NCBI RefSeq assembly: GCF_014654365.1
Contig: NZ_BNAY01000010.1
Coordinates: 62,001-126,000 of the forward strand
Origin: Amycolatopsis oliviviridis
GTDB taxonomy: Bacteria > Actinomycetota > Actinomycetes > Mycobacteriales > Pseudonocardiaceae
Direction: 5' to 3'
Length of the DNA: 64,000 bases
Part shown: one piece after another, positions 15,889 through 24,174 of the stretch
How the letters are laid out: each line of letters opens with the position of its first letter
Numbering within the stretch: position 1 is the stretch's first letter
Notes under the pieces: generated by a model
Seen by the model: only the letters and a program-made list of their open reading frames with translations
Database searches by the model: none
Told to the model about the DNA's origin: nothing
Program-made: the position numbers and the translations under genes

Positions 15889-17232
15889 ATGGATCTCCGT
15901 GACCGGGTGAACGAGCTGATGCCGCAGGCACAGGAGGAACTCGCGGAGCTTGTCGCGATACGTTCCGTCGCGGATCCCCGGCAGTTCCCGCCCGACGAGT
16001 GCCGTCGTGCCGCCACCTGGGTGGCGGACGCCTTCACCGAAGCCGGATTCACCGACACCCGGCTCGCCGACACCCCGGACGGCAGCCAGGCCGTGATCGG
16101 TTCCCGTTCGTGCGGCAAGGAAGACGCGCCGACGGTGCTGCTCTACGCGCACTACGACGTCCAGCCACCGCTCAAGGACGACGCGTGGCATACGCCGCCG
16201 TTCCAGCTGACCGAAGTGGACGGACGCTGGTACGGACGCGGCGCCGCCGACTGCAAGGGCAACATCCTCATGCATCTCACCGCCCTGCGCGCGCTCGGCG
16301 ACGACCTGCCCGTCAACCTCAAACTGGTCGTCGAAGGTTCAGAAGAGCAAGGGACCGGCGGGCTGGAGGCCTTCGTCCCCGATCATGCCGAGCTCCTTCG
16401 GGCGGACACGATCCTGGTGTGCGACACCGGGAACGTCGCGGTCGGGCAGCCCGGCGTCACGGTCAGCCTGCGCGGCATGGTCACCATGGTCGTCACCGTC
16501 GACGCGCTGCCGTCCGAACTGCATTCCGGCATGTTCGGCGGCCCCGCCCCGGACGCGCTCGCCGCGCTGGTGTCCGTACTCGCCACCCTCCGCGACGACG
16601 AGGGCAACACCACCGTTCACGGCCTGCCCAACGACGGTCTGTGGCCCGGAGCCCCGTACCCGGACGCGCAGTTCCGCGTCGACGCCGGGCTCTTCCCCGG
16701 CGCGCCGCTGCTCGGCGGTGCCGGCGTCGCGGACATGCTGTGGGCGCGCCCGGCGGTGACGATCCTCGGTATCGACTGTCCTCCGGTGGTCGGCTCCGCC
16801 GCCGCGATCACGCCCCACGTCCGGGCCCGGCTGAACCTGCGTATCCCGCCCGGCGTCGAGCCGGACGAGGCGGCGGCCGCGCTGACCGCGCACCTGATCG
16901 CCGCGACGCCCAGGGGTGTGCACCTCTCGACGGAGGTCGAAGCGTGTGGTCAGCCCTTTCGCTCCGCGATCGACGGCCCCGCCTTCCGGGCGATGGCCGA
17001 CGCGATGCAGGCCGCGTACGGCAGGCCGATGAGCAAGCTCGGGCAAGGCGGGTCGATCCCGCTCTGCACCGTCTTCGCCGAGACGTACCCGGACGCCGAG
17101 ATCCTGCTCATCGGCGTCGAGGAGCCGCAAGCGCGCATCCACGCGCCCAACGAAAGCGTGTCACCGCAAGAGATCTCGGCCATGGCGCTGACCGAGGCGC
17201 TTTTCCTGCGGAACTACGGAAGTCCTTACTAG
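15889..17232 (+). CDS. M20-family dipeptidase / metallohydrolase
   Basis: 447-aa zinc amidohydrolase of the CNDP/PepV-like M20 group. Metal ligands and catalytic residues appear in order: YAHYDVQPPL (His, Asp), GRGAADCKGN (Asp), EGSEEQGTGG (catalytic Glu and metal Glu), VCDTGNVA (Asp), and a final His in IHAPNESV. A lid/dimerisation domain lies between. Starting at 15889 gives 9 bases after AGGAGG (15874-15879); the ATG at 15880, which overlaps the previous stop, would sit directly on the Shine-Dalgarno sequence and is less likely. It probably cleaves dipeptides in the cytosol after import by the operon permease. Confidence 0.93.
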   Translation: MDLRDRVNELMPQAQEELAELVAIRSVADPRQFPPDECRRAATWVADAFTEAGFTDTRLADTPDGSQAVIGSRSCGKEDAPTVLLYAHYDVQPPLKDDAWHTPPFQLTEVDGRWYGRGAADCKGNILMHLTALRALGDDLPVNLKLVVEGSEEQGTGGLEAFVPDHAELLRADTILVCDTGNVAVGQPGVTVSLRGMVTMVVTVDALPSELHSGMFGGPAPDALAALVSVLATLRDDEGNTTVHGLPNDGLWPGAPYPDAQFRVDAGLFPGAPLLGGAGVADMLWARPAVTILGIDCPPVVGSAAAITPHVRARLNLRIPPGVEPDEAAAALTAHLIAATPRGVHLSTEVEACGQPFRSAIDGPAFRAMADAMQAAYGRPMSKLGQGGSIPLCTVFAETYPDAEILLIGVEEPQARIHAPNESVSPQEISAMALTEALFLRNYGSPY

Positions 17233-19274
17233 ACGACTGCCGCGTGCTTCCCGCTCGGCTGGTCCTCGGCTGCCTGGTCCAGGATGCGGTTCGCGACCCG
17301 GCTGAGTGCCTCGTCGAGTTCCTCGTGTCCTTCCAGGCCCCAGTCCTGCAGCCGTTCCGCCAGCCAGTCCTTCCACGCCCGGATGAGCTTTTCGAGTTCC
17401 GCGCGCCCCGCCTCCGTGGTGGCCCACTCCCCGGATTTGAAGGCTAGGTGTCCGGTGAATTCCAGGCGTGCGAAGGCGGCTTCGAACACCTCGGGCGGGA
17501 TGCCGTAGCGATCGCCGATCACCTTCAGGGACGTGGGTTTGTCCCGCCGTTCTCGCAGCCGGACCTGCCCCAGGCACCACAGCCCGCCGGTATCGAGCTC
17601 GCAACCGGACTTCGCGAGGACACCCGCGGAGGCCGCTTTTCCGTCGCGTGCCAGCAATCGGCCGACAGCGCGCTCGAGATCCTGGTCCCCGTTGCCCGAC
17701 TCCGGCATCGCGAAACCCTCGCCGAGGTCCGGCGCGGCCGCTCGCGAGGTGTCCCGCAGCGGAACCTCCTTGAGGAAGAAGGCCAGCACCAGCGCCACGA
17801 GCCCGACCGGCGCGGCGTAGAGGAACACCGTGTGCAGGGAATCGCTGTATGCCTGCACATAGGGGGCCGACACGGAATCCGGCAAGGCGTGGAGCGCGTT
17901 CGGGACCTGCACGGCTCTGGGGTCGATTCCGGGTGGCAGCGGATGTTCCGCGACCGCCGCGGCCATGTTCGGTGCCAGCTGGTTGGCGTAGATCGTGCCG
18001 AAGATGGCCGCCCCGAAAGAGGAACCCAAGGACCGGAGGAAGGTCACGCCGGAGGTCGCCACGCCCAGATCGCGGTAGTCGGCGGTGTTCTGCACGACGA
18101 TGACCAGGACTTGCATGCTCAAGCCGATGCCAAGGCCGAGGACGGCGAAGTAGAGGGACATCTCCCAGAAGCCGCTCGTCGGGGTCAGGCGCGAGAGCAG
18201 GTACAGGCCGAGCGTCAGCCCGACCCCGCCCGCGATCGGGAAGATCTTGTACCGCCCCGTCTTTCCGACGACATTGCCCGCGAAAATGCCGGCCACCAGC
18301 AACGCGATCACCATGGGCAGCATCCGCACCCCCGAACTGGTCGCCGAGATGCCGTGGACGTACTGCAGATAGGTCGGCAGGTACGACAGCGCGCCGAGCA
18401 TCGCGAACCCGACGACGAAGCTCAGGATCGCGGAAACGGCGAAGACGGGATTTCGGAACAGCCGCATCGGCAGGGTCGGTTCTTTCGCCCGTTTCTCCGC
18501 GAAGACGAACAGCACCAGCAGGATCACCGAGCCGATCGACATCCCGATGATCGTCGGCGAATCCCAGGCGTACTGCGTGCCTCCCCAGCTGGTGACCAGC
18601 GTCAGGCCGGTCGCTGCGAGCCCGATCAGCAGGATGCCGAGGTAGTCGATCACCGGCCTCGCGGCTGCCTTCACGCTCGGCATCGCGCTCGCCGCCACGA
18701 TCAGCACGAGGACCGCGATCGGGACGTTGACGTAGAAGGCCCACCGCCACGACAGGTGGTCCACGAACAACCCGCCCAGCATCGGGCCGAGCACCGTGAC
18801 GACGCCGAAGACCGAACCGAGGATGCCCTGGTACTTGCCCCGCTCACGCAAGGGCACGACGTCGGCCACGAGCGCGGTCGCGGTGACCATCAGACCGCCC
18901 GCGCCCAGCCCCTGCACCGCGCGGGCGACGATGAGCCAGATCATGTCGTCGGCGAACCCGCAGAAGAACGAGCCCACCGTGAACACGATCACCGACAGCT
19001 GGAACATCAGCTTGCGGCCGAACAGGTCGCCGAGCTTCCCGACGACGACGGTCATGATCGTCTCGGCGAGCAGGTAGGAGGTGATCACCCAGGACAGATG
19101 CCCGGCCCCGCCGAGGTCGCCGACGATCGTCGGCAGCGCGGTCCCCACGATCGTCTGGTCGAGCGCCGCGAGCAACATCCCGAGCATGACCGCCGCGAAC
19201 ACCGCGTTCCTGCGCTTGCGGCTCAGCACCGGCGGGGTGACGTCCGGTCTGCCGACCTCGGCGGTCGTGGTCAT
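17229..19274 (-). CDS. DHA2-family multidrug exporter with C-terminal extension
   Basis: 681-aa MFS transporter of the 14-helix EmrB/QacA group. MLAALDQTIVGTALPTI in helix 1, GKLGDLFGRK in the loop and the helix-5 region GSVFGVVTVLGPMLGG are typical. About 155 residues follow the last helix, including a region from about 590 (VIGDRYGIPPEVFEAAF..EWATTEAGRAELE) that looks like a winged-helix fold with a MarR-like wing. Such tails occur in some actinobacterial exporters but are unstudied as far as I know. The ATG at 19274 follows GGGAGACTCG. Its stop overlaps the convergent dipeptidase stop by 4 bp. No regulator is adjacent, and the substrate is unknown. Confidence 0.9.
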   Translation of the reverse strand: MTTTAEVGRPDVTPPVLSRKRRNAVFAAVMLGMLLAALDQTIVGTALPTIVGDLGGAGHLSWVITSYLLAETIMTVVVGKLGDLFGRKLMFQLSVIVFTVGSFFCGFADDMIWLIVARAVQGLGAGGLMVTATALVADVVPLRERGKYQGILGSVFGVVTVLGPMLGGLFVDHLSWRWAFYVNVPIAVLVLIVAASAMPSVKAAARPVIDYLGILLIGLAATGLTLVTSWGGTQYAWDSPTIIGMSIGSVILLVLFVFAEKRAKEPTLPMRLFRNPVFAVSAILSFVVGFAMLGALSYLPTYLQYVHGISATSSGVRMLPMVIALLVAGIFAGNVVGKTGRYKIFPIAGGVGLTLGLYLLSRLTPTSGFWEMSLYFAVLGLGIGLSMQVLVIVVQNTADYRDLGVATSGVTFLRSLGSSFGAAIFGTIYANQLAPNMAAAVAEHPLPPGIDPRAVQVPNALHALPDSVSAPYVQAYSDSLHTVFLYAAPVGLVALVLAFFLKEVPLRDTSRAAAPDLGEGFAMPESGNGDQDLERAVGRLLARDGKAASAGVLAKSGCELDTGGLWCLGQVRLRERRDKPTSLKVIGDRYGIPPEVFEAAFARLEFTGHLAFKSGEWATTEAGRAELEKLIRAWKDWLAERLQDWGLEGHEELDEALSRVANRILDQAAEDQPSGKHAAVV

Positions 19275-19379
19275 CGAGTCTCCCTCGCGTCGGGCACCCA
19301 ACGTAAGACAGGCCCTGGGGAAGGCGCATTTCGATGATCACCCGATCCGGTGGTCCTCGGGAGAGGTCCGGAATGGACG

Positions 19380-19434
19380 GTCCGTGAAGGGCTCCTTGAG
19401 GGACCCTGGGTCCCTCAAGGAGCCCTTCACGGAC
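19380..19434. terminator. 55-bp perfect palindrome
   Basis: Two 27-bp arms, 19380-19406 and 19408-19434, are perfectly complementary around a single base. It ends 11 bp after the stop of the leftward HAF-repeat gene (19446) and so can act as its terminator. It contains the TGAAGG..CCTTCA core found in other hairpins of this window. Confidence 0.75.
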
Positions 19435-19445
19435 TTGTGGCCGGG

Positions 19446-20606
19446 CTAGCCGAGCGTCCAGTACACCGCGTGGCTCTTGCCCGCGGCGGTGTAGGCGGTC
19501 CCGACGACGCGGCCGCTGTCGGTGATCCGGTAGGCCCGGCTGCTGGTCCCGCCGGGCAGCGCGCCGAGCTGCCTGCGTTCCCCGTTCCGGAACCAGACCG
19601 TCGCCTGGCTGCTGCAGGTGCCCACCACGGTGCCGTCCGCGTTGACCGCTTCGGCGTCCGCGCCGCGGCCGTCGTCGGACAGGGCGGTGACGTGGCCGTC
19701 GAGGTCCCAGCGCACGGCCGACCGCTTCGGCGGATAGAGGTAGCCGGAGCCAACCACGTAGCCGGTGGAGCCGATCCCGTAGACCCAGACCACGTGCGGG
19801 CTGGGCCATTCCATCGGGTGCCGGACGCCGGCCTGGTCCCACCTCGCCGGGACGACGGGCCCGCTTCTGGTGTCGCTCACGGTCCCGGCGATCACGCCGC
19901 TGTCGTTGATCACATGTGCCCCGCTGCTGTAGGCCTGCGGCTCCAGCTCGGTGATCGGCCCGCCGTTCACCCACCGCGCGGACTGGTTCGCCCCGGTGCG
20001 GAAGCCGCCGCCCGTGATGATGGAGCCGTCGGCGGAGATGTCCTCGGCCATGCTCCACGTCTCGCCGGGAAGGGCGCCCAGATCGGCGACCGTGCCATCC
20101 GGGTCCCAGCGGAAACCGTGGTACTGGCTGTCCGCTGTCAACCAGGCCCCGACGACGACGTTCGTGTCGCTGATCGCCAGCGAGATGGCGTTGCGGTGGC
20201 CGGCCGGAAGCTGGAGCTGGGTCGCCTGACCCGCGGCGTCCCAGCGGGTGGGCACCGCGATGCCCGAAGTCAGCACGTAGCCGGCGGAAACCCCGCTGCT
20301 GTTGATGTCGCGCACCTGGCCCTCGGTGCCACCCGGCGTCGGGAGTGCCATGATCTGGCCGTTGGCGTCCCAGCGAACCGGCAGATCGCGCCTCGGGCTC
20401 CGGCCCACCTGCGACAGCCCGACCATCACCCCGGCTTCGTTGACCGCCAGGACCGTACTTTCGTCGTCGCCCGGCAGCGTGCCGAGATCCACCGGTCCGA
20501 CCGGGGTGGCTCGCGCCGTCCCCGTCATCAAGCCGGTGACCACCACGGCCGCCACCGCCACCGACAACGCCCGTCTTCGTCCCGAGGGCACACGATTCCT
20601 CATCAT
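19446..20606 (-). CDS. Secreted HAF-repeat protein
   Basis: 386-aa exported protein. An N-terminal signal peptide runs to about residue 33 (RRRALSVAVAAVVVTGLMTGTARA). The rest is a chain of roughly 50-residue repeats in which INSSGVSAGY-, IND/NEAG-xVxG- and A-x-RWD-type strands recur, the pattern called HAF extracellular repeats; about seven copies are seen. This should fold as a beta-propeller-like disc. GGGGAG precedes the double ATG; the first, at 20606, is 5 bases away. No enzyme motif is present, and the function is unknown. Monocistronic, ended by the 55-bp palindrome. Confidence 0.85.
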   Translation of the reverse strand: MMRNRVPSGRRRALSVAVAAVVVTGLMTGTARATPVGPVDLGTLPGDDESTVLAVNEAGVMVGLSQVGRSPRRDLPVRWDANGQIMALPTPGGTEGQVRDINSSGVSAGYVLTSGIAVPTRWDAAGQATQLQLPAGHRNAISLAISDTNVVVGAWLTADSQYHGFRWDPDGTVADLGALPGETWSMAEDISADGSIITGGGFRTGANQSARWVNGGPITELEPQAYSSGAHVINDSGVIAGTVSDTRSGPVVPARWDQAGVRHPMEWPSPHVVWVYGIGSTGYVVGSGYLYPPKRSAVRWDLDGHVTALSDDGRGADAEAVNADGTVVGTCSSQATVWFRNGERRQLGALPGGTSSRAYRITDSGRVVGTAYTAAGKSHAVYWTLG

Positions 20607-20749
20607 GACGACTCCCCAATCCTGATCTGATTGCCTGCGCTGTGCGGACCCCGGTGCGACCGTAAGGCAATCGATCCGGAAATGGCTCCTGCCACGATCA
20701 CGTTCCACACGAACAGCCGAAAGGTGAGGAAATGGCGGTATTTATGCCC

Positions 20750-21757
20750 TCAACCGCAGCTGATCGCGTATTCGGAAAAGATTCCGTAAAGGACACGACG
20801 CGCGTTCACGGATTCCTCATCGGACCGGTCCACGGTCTGCGCACAGGCGACCAGCGCCTTCCACAGTGCCCAACCACGCCCCCGTGCCCAGGTCTCTTCG
20901 TCGACGGACAGCCGCTCGCGGAACGCCTGTCGGCCGTCGGCGGTCAGCAGCGTCCAGGCGATGGCCATGTCGCACGACGGGTCTCCGACCCCGCAGGTCC
21001 CGAAGTCGATGACGGCCGCCAGCTCCCCGCCGTCGAGCAGGAGGTTCCCCGGCGCCATGTCGCCGTGGAACCAGCGATCCTTTCCGTCCCAAGGGGTGTC
21101 CAACGCGGTCTTCCAGATCTCACGGGCCGTGACGACGTCGATGTGACCGTCCAGCGCCGTGAGCGCGCGCTGGGCCGTGGCGTCGTAGGTGCGCAGGGTG
21201 GCGCCACGGAACCAGTTGTGCTTACCCGGCTGGGGCCCGTCGACAGGGTCGACGCTTTGGAGCGCTGCCAAGAATCCGGCCAGGTCGACGGCGAAGCGGA
21301 CAGGGTCGGCGATGCGATCCGCGCTCGCCGGTTCGCCCTGGAGCCACGGGTAGATCGACCACGGGAAGGGATAGTCCGCACCGGGACGCCCCTTCGCCAG
21401 CGGGACCGGGATGGGGAGCGGTAACCGCGGCGCGAGCGCCGGCAGCCAGCGCTGTTCCTTGTCGACTGCCAGGGCGTACTCGGCCGCGCTCGGCAGACGT
21501 ACCACCATCGCGTCGCCGAGCCGGAAGGTGAAGTTGTCCCAGCCGCCTTTGGCCACGGGCCGGACCGGGAGACCGGCCCACTCCGGGAACCGGTCTGCGA
21601 TCAACCGGCGAACCTGTTCGACGTCGACGGTGATGCGCTGGGGCACGGGCCCCAGATCTGGTGTGCTGCTCAAGGCCGCGTTCCTTGCTCGGGCGGCCGC
21701 GTCCCGGCCGGTCGGGTGGTCGTGAGTGACGATTCGGACTACAGCCGAGGGTGCCAT
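20750..21757 (-). CDS. Aminoglycoside-phosphotransferase-family kinase
   Basis: Up to 335 aa with the APH/choline-kinase fold. WFHGDMAPGNLLLDGG is the catalytic loop (Asp as base, Asn as metal ligand) and AVIDFGTCGVGDPSCDMA holds the second metal Asp. KGGWDNFTFRLGD and MVVRLPS form the nucleotide-binding strands, though the usual N-lobe Lys appears replaced by Arg in VVRLP. The start is uncertain: the ATG at 21757 adds some 30 unconserved residues encoded across a GGTCGTGAGTG intergenic repeat end, while a TTG at 21673 with AAGGAA upstream fits the family length better. Antibiotic resistance is possible but cannot be assigned; many relatives phosphorylate sugars or amino alcohols. Confidence 0.85.
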   Translation of the reverse strand: MAPSAVVRIVTHDHPTGRDAAARARNAALSSTPDLGPVPQRITVDVEQVRRLIADRFPEWAGLPVRPVAKGGWDNFTFRLGDAMVVRLPSAAEYALAVDKEQRWLPALAPRLPLPIPVPLAKGRPGADYPFPWSIYPWLQGEPASADRIADPVRFAVDLAGFLAALQSVDPVDGPQPGKHNWFRGATLRTYDATAQRALTALDGHIDVVTAREIWKTALDTPWDGKDRWFHGDMAPGNLLLDGGELAAVIDFGTCGVGDPSCDMAIAWTLLTADGRQAFRERLSVDEETWARGRGWALWKALVACAQTVDRSDEESVNARRVLYGIFSEYAISCG

Positions 21758-21795
21758 AGGTACCTAATGAATTCTGGCTGCGCTCGGTCGCGGGC

Positions 21796-21850
21796 GCGCG
21801 TGAAGGCCCCCTTCCTTCGGCTGAGCCGAGGGAAGGGGGCCTTCACGCGC
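21796..21850. repeat. Long intergenic hairpin
   Basis: Arms of 27 bases (from 21796, and ending at 21850) pair with one mismatch around a GA loop. Carries the GTGAAGGCCCCCTTCC motif. It stands upstream of the leftward kinase gene, not at a gene end, so its role is unclear. Confidence 0.7.
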
Positions 21851-21931
21851 TTAAGTAGGTAGATGTGTCCACATGGGACACTCAAGAGCGACCCCATGTC
21901 CGATTGATGTCTTTAAGTTAGGTTTCGCGTA

Positions 21932-22360
21932 GGGTCGTGAGTGGTAAAGAGGGTTCTATTGAGAAGTAAGACAGAAGTGGCGTCTTCAGTCGCTCGCCCC
22001 ACACCGGACCGGTGCTCGACGGTGACGAGCGCGGTGAAGGGGACTTCCCCGCATTGCATGAGCGGATGGTCCCCTTCACCTCGGGTCTTGCGGTCCGCGG
22101 GGGTGACTCGGGTTCGGAAGCGTCCCGAAAGCCACGTTCGGGACGCCCGGGTGTCCCGAACGTGGCTTTCGCGACGTCGGCGAAGACAGGCGAGCGGTCG
22201 GTACGGGAGGGCTGGCGGCAGGGCAGTGTTGTGAAAGCCACTTTCACAACCTTCAACGTTGTGAAAGTGGCCTTCACAACATCCGAGGCCGACATGCACG
22301 CGAGCGAGCATGAAACATTTTGCTTTACCCCTCAATAACCCTCTTTACCACTCACGACCC
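21932..22360. repeat. 429-bp non-coding element with 24-bp terminal inverted repeats
   Basis: 24-bp perfect inverted repeats at 21932-21955 and 22337-22360 begin GGGTCGTGAGTGGTAAAG. Inside are three further palindromes: 22036-22077 (GGGGAC type), 22126-22171 (19-bp arms with GAAAGCCACGTTC) and 22228-22278 (GTGAAAGCCACTTTCAC type). No coding sequence is supported. The right end stops 3 bp from the esterase gene. Terminal repeats match the hairpin at 1772 and the ends of the element at 28386. It resembles a MITE, but no target-site duplication was found. Confidence 0.65.
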
Positions 22361-22363
22361 AGG

Positions 22364-23998
22364 CTATCGGCGCTCGTTGAACGGCGTCAGCGGGTCCCAG
22401 AGCTCTTCGCAGTGGTGCTGGCGCGGAATCTCAGTGGTGAGCTGGCTGTCCCCCGCCGCGTTGAGCGACATGACGACGGGATTGTCCTCGGTGTACGGCT
22501 CCCAAAGCGGCGTGCCGTCCACCGTCGGATTGCCGGTGCGGGCGAATCCGGTCCACTGCGCGAGCAACTGATCCGACAGGACCTGCTGATTGGGGGTGAG
22601 CTTGACGCCGTTCGGGAGCATCAGCAGCATCATTTCGGCGACGTGGTAGGCGCCGTTCGGTTTGGTGGCGTCCAGGAAGAACTGCGGCGGAGCGTCGGGG
22701 TCGTCGAACTGGTAGGCGAACACCGGGATGTGCCGGGACAGTCGTTCGCTGTTGAGCACCGAGGGGCAGACCGAATTGGAATCGGCCACGATGGTCCGGT
22801 AAGCGAGGAACGGCGCGGGCGCCGGGAATCGCCTCAGCGGATACGTCTCGAAGACCGCGGGCGCGTGCTCGCCGTACTGCTGGCGCACCAGGTTCTCGTA
22901 GTCGGCCGGGGTCGTCGCGGACGGCAATTGGGTCTCGTCGCGGTCCACGCCGTGGATCAGCGCGACGTCGTTGACGTGCCCGGTGGCGAACGCCTCGCCC
23001 GGAGACATCGGCAGGAACTTGCCGTCCACGATCGGCGCCACCGTGCCGTTGCCGGGCTCCCTCCCGTTGCCCGCCTGTTTGAGGAGGGCGGCCGCCGGTG
23101 CCTTCCGCAGGCACGCGGCGGCTTCGGCGGCGACGCCGCAGCCGACACCGGCGGCGAACTTCGCGCCGGCCTGGTGAGCCTCCTCCTCGGTGGGCAGTTT
23201 CGCCTTGCAGTCCTGCGCCTGCCACTGGGTGTTCACGCCGAGCAGCGAGTTGTACTCCCCGCTTTGGGCGATACCGCGCTGGAACAATCCCGCCGAACTC
23301 GGCGCAGCCGTGTGGGCGCAGACGCTCGAGCCACCCGCCGAGGCACCGTAGATCGTGACGTTGCGGGGGTCGCCGCCGAACCGGGAGATGTTGCGCTGCA
23401 CCCAGCGCAACGCGGCCTGCTGATCCAGCAATCCGTAGTTCCCGGCGTGCTCGCCGAAGGATTCGTGGGCCAGGAAACCGAAGATCCCGAGCCGGTAGTT
23501 GACTTCCACGCTGATGACGTTGCCCCCGGTCACCAGACGGCTGGCGTCCTGCGGTTTCAGCAGCAGGAAGCCGCCGCCGTGGATCTGCACCATCACCGCG
23601 AGCGGCCCGGGCGCCGGTTTGGCGGGTGCGCGGACGGTCAGGTTGAGGCAGTCTTCATTCTCCGAACCCGGCCCCAGGCCCGCCGGTTGCGGGCACTGGT
23701 TGCCCTCGGTGGTCGCGGCGAAGGTCTCGGTCCACGGGGCCGGCCTGCGCGGCGACTTCCAGCGAAGTTCCCCGGTCGGCGGTGCGCCGTAACGAATCCC
23801 CTGCCACGACGTCACCCCGGCGGCCGTGACACCGCACACCGGACCGTCGCCGGTCTTCACCGTGGTATCCGGCGAGCAGACCGGCGCGGGTGGATCTCCC
23901 CTGTTCGGCTCACCGGCCATGGACACCGAACCGGTCAACGGCGTCGCGATCAGCACGACGGCCGCCAGGGTGGCGACCATCTTTCGGTCGAGTCTCAT
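22364..23998 (-). CDS. Secreted type-B carboxylesterase
   Basis: 544-aa exported esterase of the carboxylesterase/cholinesterase family. Signal peptide 1-28 (LAAVVLIATPLTGSVSMAG). Family signatures: ENEDCLNLTV near 113-122, oxyanion loop HGGGF at 140-144, and nucleophile Ser220 in GASAGGSS, where the more usual GESAGG has Ala for Glu. The length is typical for the family. The ATG at 23998 follows GGAGGAGGACGG. It hydrolyses carboxylic esters or lactones outside the cell. The stop lies 3 bp from the terminal repeat of the adjacent element, whose hairpins may end transcription. Confidence 0.92.
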   Translation of the reverse strand: MRLDRKMVATLAAVVLIATPLTGSVSMAGEPNRGDPPAPVCSPDTTVKTGDGPVCGVTAAGVTSWQGIRYGAPPTGELRWKSPRRPAPWTETFAATTEGNQCPQPAGLGPGSENEDCLNLTVRAPAKPAPGPLAVMVQIHGGGFLLLKPQDASRLVTGGNVISVEVNYRLGIFGFLAHESFGEHAGNYGLLDQQAALRWVQRNISRFGGDPRNVTIYGASAGGSSVCAHTAAPSSAGLFQRGIAQSGEYNSLLGVNTQWQAQDCKAKLPTEEEAHQAGAKFAAGVGCGVAAEAAACLRKAPAAALLKQAGNGREPGNGTVAPIVDGKFLPMSPGEAFATGHVNDVALIHGVDRDETQLPSATTPADYENLVRQQYGEHAPAVFETYPLRRFPAPAPFLAYRTIVADSNSVCPSVLNSERLSRHIPVFAYQFDDPDAPPQFFLDATKPNGAYHVAEMMLLMLPNGVKLTPNQQVLSDQLLAQWTGFARTGNPTVDGTPLWEPYTEDNPVVMSLNAAGDSQLTTEIPRQHHCEELWDPLTPFNERR

Positions 23999-24068
23999 CC
24001 GTCCTCCTCCTCGGCGATGACGATCTCCAGTCTTGCCACCGCCGAGGAGGACACAACCTCCGTTCGGG

Positions 24069-24094
24069 GCCCGGGAATGGTCAAATTCCCGGGC
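24069..24094. terminator. Hairpin between esterase and oxidoreductase genes
   Basis: GCCCGGGAAT (24069-24078) pairs with 24085-24094 around a 6-base loop, about 80 bp past the stop of the leftward oxidoreductase gene. Confidence 0.55.
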
Positions 24095-24174
24095 AAGATG
24101 GTCTTCGCCGGGGTCCGGATTCAGCCGGACAGGAATACGGAAACGAAGACCGCGAAAACCACGGAATTCACCGG

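Noticed and set aside
21932..22360. Insertion sequence
   Set aside because: Terminal repeats are present but there is no transposase frame and no visible target-site duplication; kept as a repeat element only.
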